DNA of 64,000 bases, taken from contig CALLMF010000035.1 of assembly GCA_938006335.1 (NCBI GenBank), forward strand, positions 62,001 to 126,000, given 5' to 3'. This stretch comes from an uncultured Granulosicoccaceae bacterium (GTDB taxonomy: Bacteria; Pseudomonadota; Gammaproteobacteria; Granulosicoccales; Granulosicoccaceae). Of the stretch, positions 28,117-37,652 are shown one piece after another; the stretch's first letter is position 1, and each line of letters opens with the position of its first letter. A program made the translations under genes and the position numbers. The notes beneath the pieces are model-generated. The model saw only the letters and a list, made by a program, of their open reading frames with translations. It was not told the DNA's origin and searched no databases.

Positions 28117-29526
28117 TCAATGAACGACGTTGTCGATCCCTTGAGCCAACGCTGCACCGCCTTGGTGTTGATTGAGCATGGCAAGCAAATCAGTTCGTCG
28201 CAGCTTGCTGCTGCCTTGACGCGGCAAGGCATCCACAAACACGAGAGGACGCGGCAGAAATGCCGGGTCGAGAACACGCCGCAATGCGGCGAGCAGCTGA
28301 CGACGATCAAGGGTAGGGGCGACGACGAAGGCCGCCAGCCTGCCATTGGATGGCTGAAACGCCACGCCATCGACGACGCCAGGCACAGCGAGCAAGCGTC
28401 GATTGACATCGGCGAGCGAGCCGCGTTTACCCGCGATGTTGATCAGATCTTCGCGGCGACCACACAGGCGGAAACAGCCGGATCCGAGCAGCTCGATATT
28501 GTCCTGAAGCTCCGCAGGTTCGGACAGGTGGTCTGCCACGATGCGTGCTTCGGCACTGCCTGACTCGATGTTGGTGGCTTCGGTCAGGTTCAAACCGTCA
28601 AACACCTGCCAATGCTCCTCTCTGGATGTTCGTCTGCAAGCGATGGACCCGACTTCACTGCAGCCGTAGATTTCGGTGAGTTCGCCGCCACAGATCGACT
28701 CGATCTGATGTGCCGTGTCGCCATCGAGCGGCGCGGTCGCACTGAATAGTCGCTGCACGTCGGGTAATGAAGGCGCTGACGCAAGCAGTGCTCGCAGATG
28801 CGCCGGCGTCGTGACAAGCGCACGCGGTGCGGGCATGTTTTCCAGCGCATCGGACACGTCCGCGGGAAACAGGGGTTGCCCAACGACCACCGTGACCGGT
28901 GCTCGCATCGGCATCAGCACACTGAGCTCAAGGCCGTACATATGCTGCGGAGGCACCGTGGCAAGCAAGGTCAGTGCATCTGTGGAGGCGCCGAACAAGG
29001 CGCGACGATTGATGGCTGTTCCATCGATCAGCATGCCCCAGGTTTTTTCGTTGGCACGGGGTAGACCCGTGGATCCGGACGTGAACGAGATGGCAGCGAC
29101 TGCGTTGCGGTGAGCAGACGGTCTACCGGCGCCGAAGTCCGTGGCACTTCCATGGCCTGGCAGATCGGTGATCCGTGAGGCCACACGTGCATCAACGGCG
29201 GGATAACCGGAAATCGGGGGGATGCCGTCAGTGTCGTAGACAAGTCCGATACTGCTGTAGCGCGCGGCGAGCTCCTGAAGCGTGTCCGGCTGCCGGTTGG
29301 GAGGCAACAGATTGACCTTGCCACTTGCAATGATTGCGCAGAAGGAAATCAGGAAGTGGTGTCTGTCCTCGCACAGATTCATCACGAACCGGGTATCTGG
29401 CAGTGCACGCGCCAGTGTCAGGACGCGGTGTTCGACCTCGGCGACGGTTGCTACCTGACCGGCGTCGATCAGGATCGGATCGTCAAGAGCCCGGTCAAAA
29501 AGAGCGACACCGTCCACAGGCGACAT
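28117..29526 (-). CDS. AMP-dependent ligase for starter acid loading (ApeH-like)
   Basis: About 469 residues of the ANL adenylating superfamily. The phosphate-binding loop SFTSGSTGLPRANEKTW, the A5-like YGCSEVGSIA and the late GRREDLINIAGKRG are visible. The C-terminal domain is short, with PRQGSSKLRR in the place of the usual catalytic lysine motif. It would activate an aryl acid and load it on an ACP. It is transcribed from the same direction as the ACP gene 21 bases upstream, and converges with the halogenase-like gene. Confidence 0.87.
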   Translation of the reverse strand: MSPVDGVALFDRALDDPILIDAGQVATVAEVEHRVLTLARALPDTRFVMNLCEDRHHFLISFCAIIASGKVNLLPPNRQPDTLQELAARYSSIGLVYDTDGIPPISGYPAVDARVASRITDLPGHGSATDFGAGRPSAHRNAVAAISFTSGSTGLPRANEKTWGMLIDGTAINRRALFGASTDALTLLATVPPQHMYGLELSVLMPMRAPVTVVVGQPLFPADVSDALENMPAPRALVTTPAHLRALLASAPSLPDVQRLFSATAPLDGDTAHQIESICGGELTEIYGCSEVGSIACRRTSREEHWQVFDGLNLTEATNIESGSAEARIVADHLSEPAELQDNIELLGSGCFRLCGRREDLINIAGKRGSLADVNRRLLAVPGVVDGVAFQPSNGRLAAFVVAPTLDRRQLLAALRRVLDPAFLPRPLVFVDALPRQGSSKLRRTDLLAMLNQHQGGAALAQGIDNVVH

Positions 29527-29547
29527 CACGGTAGAGACCCGGATGAT

Positions 29548-29856
29548 CTAGCTGTTGCCTGCGGCCATCACCGTAGGCGATGCAGCCTCGGCCTGCCGAT
29601 TGTCCGCGACGAAGGCGCTCAAGCTGCGCAAGGTGGTAAACGCCTCGCGGGTCGATGGGTCCTCCGCTTTCAGTTGCACGCCATAGCGTTGCGACACGGC
29701 GAGCGCGAGCTCGAGAGCATCGACAGAATCCAGTGCGAGCTCGCCATCAAACAGACCTTCCTCGGAATCGATGTCAGCCGGGGCCACATCCTCCAGATTC
29801 AGGGTCTCGACAAGTAGCTCGGCAACTTCCGACTCTAGCGGGCTTTGTGTACTCAC
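29548..29856 (-). CDS. Acyl carrier protein 1
   Basis: A 102-residue ACP from GTG 29856, chosen because AAGGA lies upstream and because the extra residues of longer in-frame readings are basic and unlike an ACP. The phosphopantetheine serine is Ser44 (LALDSVDALEL). An Ala/Pro-rich tail follows the four-helix core. It probably carries the starter or growing chain and forms an operon with the AMP ligase. Confidence 0.87.
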   Translation of the reverse strand: MSTQSPLESEVAELLVETLNLEDVAPADIDSEEGLFDGELALDSVDALELALAVSQRYGVQLKAEDPSTREAFTTLRSLSAFVADNRQAEAASPTVMAAGNS

Positions 29857-29940
29857 TGTTCTGGCAATCCTTGACTGTGAACCGGTCCGCGTTTGTGCTC
29901 CCGTCCCCCGGGAGTGCGTAACCCATGCTGCGATGCTAGC

Positions 29941-30873
29941 ATGCAAGCCCCTGATTTCCATGGCCACACTGCCGGTTGCATGTGCGTTTCGCCGTGGCCC
30001 ATCGAAGGCCGCAGATTCCTGTCAATCGCATGGCGCACAATCGCCACGGGGCTCTCGTACGTCATTTTCGCGTGCGTTTGCGTTGTGGTCGCGCTGCTGT
30101 TTTTTGTCGTTTTTGCGATAGCGCCCGGCATTTCAGCTGAACGTCGCCAGCGAGCGGCTCGCTGGTGCATCGGCAGCCTGTCACGGTTTTTCATCAACTT
30201 CATGCGGGTCGTGCAGTTGATGAGATTGCGCGTGGAAAACCGGCACTTGCTCGACACATCGGGCGAGCTGATCGTCGCCAACCACCCCTCGCTTATCGAT
30301 GCACTTTTCGTCACCGCCTATGCGCCGCGATTGTGCTGTGTGGTGAAGCCCCCCTTGTTCAGTAACCCATGCACGGCCTATCTGGTACGCGCGGCAGGCT
30401 ATCTGCGAAGCGATAGCCCCACGCTGCTTGACGAAGCGGCCGCGACTGTCCGGGGCGGAGACAATCTGCTGTTGTTCCCCGAAGGCACGCGCAATACTGA
30501 CGATACAACCCTGGCCTTCAAGCGCGGTGCCGCCTACGTGGCACTCGCCGCTCGGTGTCCCGTCAGACCGATGACGTTTGACTACTACCCGCGAACCCTG
30601 CAAAAGGGCAGTCACTGGTACGACATTCCTGATCGCCGCGCGCTGGTCACGGTCAAGGTGTTGCCGAGTGTCAGTGCGGTCCGTCACGCCGATGCGGATA
30701 TCCCGGTTACGCTGGCAGCGCGCAGATTCACTCAGGAACTGCGGGACATATTCGCGCGCGAAGCTCGCGGGTTTGCGCTGCACGCAACCGCCACGCTGGA
30801 CAGGGATGCAAGCACACGGGATGCACCGGGAGACGTTCCGGCCACCTCACCACACATGGACGACCGCACCTGA
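29941..30873 (+). CDS. Lysophospholipid acyltransferase family protein (ApeD-like)
   Basis: About 310 residues from ATG 29941. An N-terminal hydrophobic segment (about residues 35-65) is followed by the PlsC motifs NHPSLIDA (H-x4-D) and FPEGTRN. It likely transfers an acyl or polyene chain to a glycerol or phospholipid acceptor at the inner membrane. It starts 84 bases from the divergent ACP gene and ends in the start codon of ACP 2 (1-nt overlap). ATG at 29980 would also be possible. Confidence 0.85.
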   Translation: MQAPDFHGHTAGCMCVSPWPIEGRRFLSIAWRTIATGLSYVIFACVCVVVALLFFVVFAIAPGISAERRQRAARWCIGSLSRFFINFMRVVQLMRLRVENRHLLDTSGELIVANHPSLIDALFVTAYAPRLCCVVKPPLFSNPCTAYLVRAAGYLRSDSPTLLDEAAATVRGGDNLLLFPEGTRNTDDTTLAFKRGAAYVALAARCPVRPMTFDYYPRTLQKGSHWYDIPDRRALVTVKVLPSVSAVRHADADIPVTLAARRFTQELRDIFAREARGFALHATATLDRDASTRDAPGDVPATSPHMDDRT

Positions 30874-31139
30874 TGAACGAAGCAGACCCCAAGCTGCAAC
30901 TGCAGGCATCCGTTGCCGAGGCCATGGAGCGCCTGTTCGAAATCGAAGCCTCCGCCCTGGTGCCGGAAGCGCGGCTGTACGAGGACCTGGACATCGACAG
31001 CATTGATTCGGTCAACCTGATTATCGAACTGCGCCGTATCACCGGGCGCGACATTCCCGCGGAGCACTTCAGAGAAGCACGCACAGTTGGCGACGTCATG
31101 GGCATTCTCGACACCTTGTTGTTGAGCCAGCAGACGTGA
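30873..31139 (+). CDS. Acyl carrier protein 2
   Basis: An 88-residue ACP with phosphopantetheine serine Ser43 in LDIDSIDSVNL and an acidic helix II. It overlaps genes on both sides (1 nt with the acyltransferase, 4 nt with the LolA-like gene), so it is part of the five-gene plus-strand operon 29941-35514. Having two ACPs is usual in aryl-polyene clusters, where one serves starter loading and the other elongation. Confidence 0.92.
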   Translation: MNEADPKLQLQASVAEAMERLFEIEASALVPEARLYEDLDIDSIDSVNLIIELRRITGRDIPAEHFREARTVGDVMGILDTLLLSQQT

Positions 31140-31822
31140 AACACCGGCTTGTCGCGCGGTTGATGGCCGGCTGCAGTCTGTTCACGCTGGTTGCCGCTCA
31201 CGCAACGACGCTCGATACCGAGCTCAAGAACCGTAGTTGGATGGCGACACAGGAGCGCTGGCCCTGCAACTACCACGGAGAATTGACGCAACAACGCACG
31301 CTTTCCGGTGGAAGCCTGACCATCACATCTACCGGACGCTTCTGGCACGATTGCAAGCGTGGCCTGATCTGGTCCACAAGCACGCCCGTTGTCGATGCTC
31401 GCGTGTATACCAATGCCGGCAACGATGTCCTGTTGAGCCGACGCGGCGACGCCCGAGCGCTGGACAGCCTTGCAGACCGATACATGGGGTCCTTGTTGAG
31501 ATCGGTCTTTGCAGGTCGGCACGACGCGCTCGCCGCCGACTTCAGTGTCGGCGAAGTCACCAGCGACGGCGTCGAGCTGCTACCACGTGATCCGCGCGTC
31601 GCCGCACAGATCAGGTCATTGACGCTGGGCGGAGACGCCGAACAAGCCTGGGTGACGATGGAGCCGGTCGACACAGCGGGGGACCATGTGCACATAGTCC
31701 TTGACAGTTTCTCAGCCGATGATGGATCGCGCGCGGCGTGTGAAGCATGGATCACGACACCGGAGAACGCCTGCGACGCACTGCGCTCACCCTTGCGATA
31801 TCTGGAGCGTGACAGCAACTGA
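31136..31822 (+). CDS. LolA-like outer-membrane lipoprotein carrier homologue (ApeL-like)
   Basis: A 228-residue exported protein with a signal peptide ending near HATT. The mature part alternates beta strands (ELTQQRTLSGGSLTITSTGRF pattern) as in LolA and its relatives in polyene clusters. It starts with GTG overlapping the ACP stop. Next to an exporter, it would carry the lipid-like product across the periplasm. Sequence similarity to classical LolA is weak, so the family call depends partly on context. Confidence 0.75.
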   Translation: MKHRLVARLMAGCSLFTLVAAHATTLDTELKNRSWMATQERWPCNYHGELTQQRTLSGGSLTITSTGRFWHDCKRGLIWSTSTPVVDARVYTNAGNDVLLSRRGDARALDSLADRYMGSLLRSVFAGRHDALAADFSVGEVTSDGVELLPRDPRVAAQIRSLTLGGDAEQAWVTMEPVDTAGDHVHIVLDSFSADDGSRAACEAWITTPENACDALRSPLRYLERDSN

Positions 31823-34145
31823 TCCAACAACGTTGCAGCGCCTGACAAGCATGGCGTTCACCACATTGCTGGCAACCTTGCTGGCGGGTGTGGTGTGGCT
31901 GGTCGGTCCTGGGGAAATCAGCATCGATACCCGCCTGGCAGATCTGGTGCCGGCCGAGGTCTCGGGCATTGACTCTGCGCTCGCCAATGGGCTGGTTGGC
32001 GATGCGCGTGATGCAGCATCACGAGTGATCACCCTCTACCTCGAAGCCGACGACCCGACAGCGCTCGACGCAGCCGTCGACGCGGTGACCCACGAGATTG
32101 ACCGCATCGACGGCCTGTCCGTGCAGGATCCACTCACCATTGCCTCACAGTTGTTCCAGCGGCTAGCACCTCACCGCTTCTCCTTGTTGCCTGAAGAAGA
32201 TCGCCTCGCGCTGCAGGCTGACGACCAGGCACAGCTGGTGGACGCTGCCGTGTCAGAGCTGGTCGCACCGGGAATGACCCCACGCCCACTCGAGATCAGT
32301 GAAGACCCGACCAATCTGATGGGCCGTTGGATGTTGTCGCGCCTGGGCGGTGCAGACAAAGGCACCCGCACACGGCCTTCGATACAGATTGACGCAGCGC
32401 TGGATGCGGGAATCAGCAACAGGGATGCCGTGGTGCAAGAGTGGCTTGATGCGGTGGCAGCCGTGACTCAGGCGCATGCCGATGTTGAATTCCTGCAGAC
32501 CGGCGCGCCCTTGTTTGCACACGAAGCCGCGCAGCGCTCGCGCGCAGATATCAATCTGATATCGATCGGATCACTGGTCGGGCTGGCCGTACTCTTGTTA
32601 CCGGTGTTTCGCTCGCCGTTGCCATTGCTGATTCCGGCGATATCCATCGCTGTCGGGGCGGCTACCGGTTTCATGCTCGTGGCGCTGTTGCAACCGTCGG
32701 TGCATGTGTTGACGTTGGTCTTCGGCGCGAGCCTCATCGGGATCGCGATCGATTACTCGATTCATGGCTACGTGCATCTGCATGCAGCGCAAACACGCGA
32801 CAAGGCCGCATCGACCTTGTATCGCCCGTTGCTGCTCGGTTTGATGACAAGCGCGGTCGGCTATGGCTCGCTTGCGTTTTCAGGCATTCCCGCGATGTCG
32901 AGTGTGGCCTTGTTTTCCGTAGGCGGACTCGTTGGCGCATGGCTCACTGTGGTCAGCCTGTTGCCACTGTCGGCGCGATTCTCGAGCGGCGTTCACGGTG
33001 GATGGGTCGAGCGGGTCGCGACGTGGCTATCTCGCGGCGGTGTGGCCCTGGCGCAGCGGAAGGTGTGGCTGAGTGCGGCACTACTGGCTTGCATTGCCAT
33101 CGCCGCATTTGGCACGCGTACCGACGACAGTCCGCGTCGTTTGATCACGCTGTCACCCGCGCTGGTGGCAGACGCGCAAGCGATTGCCGAGCGCTCGACG
33201 CGTCAGGGCCGCACCGAATTGATCGTGGTCACGGCAGATAGTCCGCAATCGGTGTTCGAGAGTCTCGACGCACTCGACGCAGCACTGGAAGTCCACGCAC
33301 CCGACATCGACATGAGCAGCGTTGCGGACTGGCTGCCATCGCCGGAACAACAAGGAACGAACCGGACGTACTCCAATGCATTGCTCGCCGACAATGGCGC
33401 GGTTGCCGACGTGCTCACGACCATTGGCGCCGTTCCTGTCTTGCCGCTACTCAGTGGCCTGCGCGACGTGCGTGACGCGGACGATCAGCATCCGCTCGAC
33501 ATGGCTGCGCTGTTTTCCGATTCCGAACTGTCGCTACCGCCACTCATGGCAGCCGACGCCACCCACCACGCCGCAATCGCATTGCCCACCGGGCAGGGCG
33601 ACAGCGCATCGTTGCGCGCCGCAGCCGCAAGAGTAGCGGGTGTCCACGTGCTGGATGCGGTAGTCGACGCCGACAGGGCGCTGGCAAAACAGCGCCATGC
33701 AACGCTGCGGGTACTCGTGCTGGGGCTGGTCGGCATCGGCATCCTGTTGTTGTTGGCTTACCGTAACGTGCGAGCGCTCGGGCTCTTGTGCGTGCCCGTG
33801 GGCGCGATGCTCGGCACCGTGACCGTGCTCGCCTGCCTCGGTGTTCCGTTGACGCTGTTTCACGCTGTCGGGCTGTTTCTGGTGCTGGGCCTGGGTATGG
33901 ACTACGTGATATTCCTGCGTGAGCTGGACCACGAAGCGCCTGCCACCACGCGGCTTGCCGTGGTGTTGTCAGCCGCAACAAGCCTTGTATCCTTTGGTCT
34001 GCTTGCTGCGAGCAGCATTCCTGTGGCACGGTTCTTCGGGCAGACGGTATTCATCGGGAATACGCTGAACCTCATATTGAGTTTTGTCATGGTCGCCCTG
34101 CTGCACAACGGCCGCAGCTTATCTGTCGAACCTGCACATGGCTGA
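31809..34145 (+). CDS. MMPL/RND family exporter
   Basis: About 778 residues. It has an N-terminal helix, a periplasmic loop, a bundle of five to six helices (about 250-410) with GIAIDYSIHGYVH, then the same arrangement again (second bundle about 620-760) with LGLGMDYVIFLRE. The repeated (G)xxxDY motif is the proton-relay signature of MMPL transporters. Such proteins export aryl polyenes (ApeM) or mycobacterial lipids. GTG at 31809 overlaps the LolA-like gene by 14 nt; ATG at 31851 is an alternative. Confidence 0.9.
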   Translation: MTATDPTTLQRLTSMAFTTLLATLLAGVVWLVGPGEISIDTRLADLVPAEVSGIDSALANGLVGDARDAASRVITLYLEADDPTALDAAVDAVTHEIDRIDGLSVQDPLTIASQLFQRLAPHRFSLLPEEDRLALQADDQAQLVDAAVSELVAPGMTPRPLEISEDPTNLMGRWMLSRLGGADKGTRTRPSIQIDAALDAGISNRDAVVQEWLDAVAAVTQAHADVEFLQTGAPLFAHEAAQRSRADINLISIGSLVGLAVLLLPVFRSPLPLLIPAISIAVGAATGFMLVALLQPSVHVLTLVFGASLIGIAIDYSIHGYVHLHAAQTRDKAASTLYRPLLLGLMTSAVGYGSLAFSGIPAMSSVALFSVGGLVGAWLTVVSLLPLSARFSSGVHGGWVERVATWLSRGGVALAQRKVWLSAALLACIAIAAFGTRTDDSPRRLITLSPALVADAQAIAERSTRQGRTELIVVTADSPQSVFESLDALDAALEVHAPDIDMSSVADWLPSPEQQGTNRTYSNALLADNGAVADVLTTIGAVPVLPLLSGLRDVRDADDQHPLDMAALFSDSELSLPPLMAADATHHAAIALPTGQGDSASLRAAAARVAGVHVLDAVVDADRALAKQRHATLRVLVLGLVGIGILLLLAYRNVRALGLLCVPVGAMLGTVTVLACLGVPLTLFHAVGLFLVLGLGMDYVIFLRELDHEAPATTRLAVVLSAATSLVSFGLLAASSIPVARFFGQTVFIGNTLNLILSFVMVALLHNGRSLSVEPAHG

Positions 34146-35514
34146 ACGCCATTCAACAGACCGTGTATCCACCTCTCGGACCGTCGCGATCGTCGGCGCA
34201 GGCCCCTGCGGAAGTGCGCTCGCCATTCGGCTGCGTCAACGTGATGTGCCGGTCGTGTTGATTGACAGCGACAAGCGTCCGCCACTGCTCGTTGGCGAGT
34301 CGTTGATTCCCGCCGCCATACCCCACCTCGATGCCCTCGGTGTACTTGATGACATCAAGCGCATCGGCGTGCACAAACCGGGCGCCAGCTTGCTGCACAC
34401 GCGTGGCGAGCGGGTGGACTTTCAGTTCCGTGATTTTGGCAAGCATGCTCCAGACTACGCCTTGAACGTTCCGCGGCCTGCGTTCGATGAGGTTCTCACG
34501 CGACGTGCGTGCGCACTCGGCGTGAGGCGCGTGCGCACGCGCGCCCGATTGCAGCGAGGCGTCGAGCGTGAGCTCGAACTCGATGAAGCCACGCTGGAGG
34601 TCGCGGGGCTGAGCTCACAGCCGGGCTTGATTGTCGACGCGACCGGCAGAGCGCGGGCAGCCTCCCGCACGCTCGGTCTGTCGACCCAGCGCGGCGGCAG
34701 GGATGACGTTGCGTGTTTTGCGCACTTCAGTGGCGCACGTTGCCCGGAACTGAGCGATGGGCGCATCCTGATCTCGGTGCTCGAACGCGGTTGGTCGTGG
34801 TGCATCCCACTGCCCGGACGGGTGTCGGTCGGCGTGGTCATACCCCGGGCGGAGCTTGCCAGTGCGGGCGGCAAGGCCGAGACCTTGCTCGTCAACCGCA
34901 TTGCCGCGGAACCGATACTCCGGGAACGGCTCAAGGGCGCCAGTCGAGTCACCGATGTCATGCGCTATGAGCATTACCAGCTGGTCGGCGAACGCGCCAC
35001 AGGGCGCGGTTGGGCGGCAGTGGGTGATGCCTTCGGGTTCGTGGATCCGATGCTCTCACCGGGCGTGTTCATGGCACTGGAAAGTGCCAGCCTGCTGGCA
35101 CCGCGCATCCGTGCCTCCGCCGGTACGCGCGGCGTGCAAGTCATCGATACCGCAGGCTATGAAGCGCGTCTGCGCTCGTGGTTTTCAAGCTGGAGCGACG
35201 TGATCGATACGTTCTACGACGGACGCATGCTGGCACTTCAGAAGGCAGCCCGCACGCGTGCGGTCGATGCCGGCCCTGTCTCCGTTCACCGCGTCGCTGA
35301 GGCCTTTACCCGGCGCGCCATTGCCCAATTGGTGTCCGGAGCAAATACCCGATCGCGAGTCTCTCGCGGTGTGTTGGCCCACAGTTGTCAGCATCTTCTG
35401 GAAGGCGCCGGCGTCGGTGAACGTGCCATCGACTTTGCCGTCAAGGGTCAGAGCGCGCCCTTCAAGGAAATCAAGTGGGTTGGGAACGGCGCCACGCCCG
35501 TTCCGTTCGGCTGA
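34138..35514 (+). CDS. Flavin-dependent halogenase-like protein 2
   Basis: A 458-residue FAD protein. VGAGPCGSALA is at 19-29, GESLIP near 53-58, Lys80 in HKPGAS at the place of the catalytic lysine of phenol/pyrrole halogenases, and WSWCIP at 219-224 (WxWxIP). GDAFGFVDPMLSPG is the second FAD segment. ATG at 34138 overlaps the exporter by 8 nt. It is clearly related to, but distinct from, the flavoprotein at 26521-28113. Its last 44 bases overlap the oppositely oriented cupin gene. Confidence 0.8.
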   Translation: MAERHSTDRVSTSRTVAIVGAGPCGSALAIRLRQRDVPVVLIDSDKRPPLLVGESLIPAAIPHLDALGVLDDIKRIGVHKPGASLLHTRGERVDFQFRDFGKHAPDYALNVPRPAFDEVLTRRACALGVRRVRTRARLQRGVERELELDEATLEVAGLSSQPGLIVDATGRARAASRTLGLSTQRGGRDDVACFAHFSGARCPELSDGRILISVLERGWSWCIPLPGRVSVGVVIPRAELASAGGKAETLLVNRIAAEPILRERLKGASRVTDVMRYEHYQLVGERATGRGWAAVGDAFGFVDPMLSPGVFMALESASLLAPRIRASAGTRGVQVIDTAGYEARLRSWFSSWSDVIDTFYDGRMLALQKAARTRAVDAGPVSVHRVAEAFTRRAIAQLVSGANTRSRVSRGVLAHSCQHLLEGAGVGERAIDFAVKGQSAPFKEIKWVGNGATPVPFG

Positions 35515-36433
35515 TTGCCAGCGCCTCGTTGCGCGCGTTCCATCGCTCACCGAGGAATCGCCGGCCCAGGCTGTCGATGATCCGGGTTCCGAATATGTTG
35601 CGTGCGATTCTCGCCACGTTCGCCGGATGCTTCCCCCAGGCACGCAGCGAAATGGAAAAACCGATGTCGTCATACACGACGAAATGCCACCAACCCGAAG
35701 GGATGTAGAGCACATCGCCATGCTCGAGCGTGGCGAGCTGGCCGTCCAGACCCGCCAGGGCCGGGAAGCGCTGCAAGTCCGGCTCGGCAAAATCGACATC
35801 GAACAGGCTGGAGAACGAGTAGGGCACGCGGTACATGAATCGCGTTTGCTCGGGAGGAATCAAGAGCACGCGCTTGCGCCCGCCAAAGTGACACAACAAG
35901 TTCTGCGCAAGGTCGATGTCGAAGTGCATCTGCACGCGCGCACCGCGCCCGCCGACAAACAGCACAGGCAGTCGCTTGAACAGTTTGAGGCCAACGTCCG
36001 GCCAGCGAATATCGTCGGCGAGCTCCGGTGCGTTGGCCAACAGGTGGTAGAAGAACATGCGCAGATCCTTCTCACCGTTTTCAAGCCGATCGAGATACTC
36101 ACCGAAGGTCAGGATGGTCGCGGCGGCATGTTGGTGTTGGCGGTCGCGAGCGGGCTGGCTGTCGTAGACCGGCACCTCGCGATCACCGGCCACCTTCTTG
36201 AGATACTCGGTCGACCACTGATACGCCGGCCAGTCTCGAGTGAGTTCGGTGAATACCACGGGACGCGAGCTCGCTACGTGGTCGCGACGAAAAACGTCTG
36301 CTGGGAGCGTACCGACGCGCGGCACCGGAGTCCCTGCCAGGCTGCGTAGACCGGGTAGATCGTCGTATTCGCTACCTCGGTCGCTGGCGCTAGCCTCACG
36401 ACACGTGGCCTCGGGCGTTGACGCCTCAGGCAC
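35471..36433 (-). CDS. JmjC/cupin_8-type Fe(II)/2-oxoglutarate oxygenase-like protein
   Basis: A 320-residue protein with a cupin-like JmjC fold. The iron site is seen as His170-x-Asp172 (QMHFDID) and His250 (PSGWWHFV). FFYHLL and RKRVLLIPPEQ match the strands around it. Relatives hydroxylate proteins or small molecules. It is the last gene of the seven-gene minus-strand operon and overlaps the ketosynthase gene by 8 nt. It is not part of the aryl-polyene core I know, so it may hydroxylate the polyene head or a lipid. Confidence 0.8.
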   Translation of the reverse strand: MPEASTPEATCREASASDRGSEYDDLPGLRSLAGTPVPRVGTLPADVFRRDHVASSRPVVFTELTRDWPAYQWSTEYLKKVAGDREVPVYDSQPARDRQHQHAAATILTFGEYLDRLENGEKDLRMFFYHLLANAPELADDIRWPDVGLKLFKRLPVLFVGGRGARVQMHFDIDLAQNLLCHFGGRKRVLLIPPEQTRFMYRVPYSFSSLFDVDFAEPDLQRFPALAGLDGQLATLEHGDVLYIPSGWWHFVVYDDIGFSISLRAWGKHPANVARIARNIFGTRIIDSLGRRFLGERWNARNEALAISRTERAWRRSQPT

Positions 36434-37652
36434 CGGTCAGTACCAGAGATGTATTGACGCCGCCGAATGCAAAGTTGTTACTGACCATGATGTCCGCCTG
36501 TTGATGACGACCGCTACCAGTCACAAAATCGAGACTGCCACAGGCCGGGTCTACAGTGGTGAGATTGAGGGTAGGTGCAAGCCATCCATCCCGGATCATG
36601 TTAAGACTGCACCATGCCTCGAAGGCACCGCAAGCCCCCAGCGTGTGCCCGGTATGGCCCTTGAGCGACATGACCGGGGTGTTCTGGCCAAACACGGCCT
36701 CGGTAGCGACCCCTTCGGCCACATCCCCAAACTCGGTCGACGTGGCGTGAGCATTCACCGCGCCGGCATCGCTCGCGTTAATTCCAGCCACGGCCAGTGC
36801 TTTTTCCATGACCACCTGAACGGTTTCCGGACGCGGGCGGACGACATGCGCGCCGTCGCTGTTGGTGGCAAAACCGATGATCTCGCCGAGAATGTCCGCC
36901 CCGCGGGCCTCCGCGTGCTCAAGAGACTCGAGGATCAGCGTGCAGGCGCCTTCGCCGAGCACCAGGCCGTCACGACCTTGGTCGAATGGCCGCGACGCCG
37001 CGGACGGGTCGTCGTTGCGCCGCGACGCGGCGAGCATCGTGTCGAATGTTGCCGCCTGCGTGGGGCATAGTTCTTCTGCACCGCCGGCGATCATCACGGT
37101 CTGGCGACCGTCCCGTATGGCTTCGAACGCATAGCCGATGCCCTGACTGCCCGCCGTGCACGCCGTACTGGTCGTGATCATGCGTCCGGTAATGCCAAAG
37201 CGGATACCAATATTCACCGCGGCCGTGTGACTCATCATTCGCAGGTACGTCGTGGTGTTCATGCGTTCTGCTGAACCGCGTTCGAGCAACGCGAAGAATT
37301 CCATGGCGGCGGCACTGCTGCCAGTGGCAGATCCAAACGCAATACCGGTGTCCCCGGAGCTCAACTGCGGGTCGTTGATCAGACCCGCGTCCTCCAGGGC
37401 CTGTTCGGTCGCAAATACCGCGAACTCGGCCACGCGACCCATGCTGCGCCGGCGCCGGCGCGAGTAGCTGGCCGGCAAGGCAAAGCCGTCTATCGGTGCT
37501 GCCACGCGGGTCTTCATGGTCTCGTAGCGCTCCCACTCCGGCATGTAACGCGCACCCGACACGCCATGTTCCAGCGCATGTCGTACGCCCGTCCATTCAC
37601 CACCCAGCGCGCTGACGACACCGGCGCCGGTTACTACTACTCGGGTACTCAC
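36426..37652 (-). CDS. Beta-ketoacyl-ACP synthase 2 (ApeR-like, FabF fold)
   Basis: A 408-residue condensing enzyme from GTG 37652, whose GTGA overlaps the dehydratase stop. Cys165 (TTSTACTAG), NAHATST and GHTGHTLGACG give the full Cys-His-His triad, and NNFAFGGVN closes the family pattern. It is separate from the KS/chain-length-factor pair and would carry out the first or later condensations as a homodimer. Confidence 0.92.
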   Translation of the reverse strand: MSTRVVVTGAGVVSALGGEWTGVRHALEHGVSGARYMPEWERYETMKTRVAAPIDGFALPASYSRRRRRSMGRVAEFAVFATEQALEDAGLINDPQLSSGDTGIAFGSATGSSAAAMEFFALLERGSAERMNTTTYLRMMSHTAAVNIGIRFGITGRMITTSTACTAGSQGIGYAFEAIRDGRQTVMIAGGAEELCPTQAATFDTMLAASRRNDDPSAASRPFDQGRDGLVLGEGACTLILESLEHAEARGADILGEIIGFATNSDGAHVVRPRPETVQVVMEKALAVAGINASDAGAVNAHATSTEFGDVAEGVATEAVFGQNTPVMSLKGHTGHTLGACGAFEAWCSLNMIRDGWLAPTLNLTTVDPACGSLDFVTGSGRHQQADIMVSNNFAFGGVNTSLVLTGA

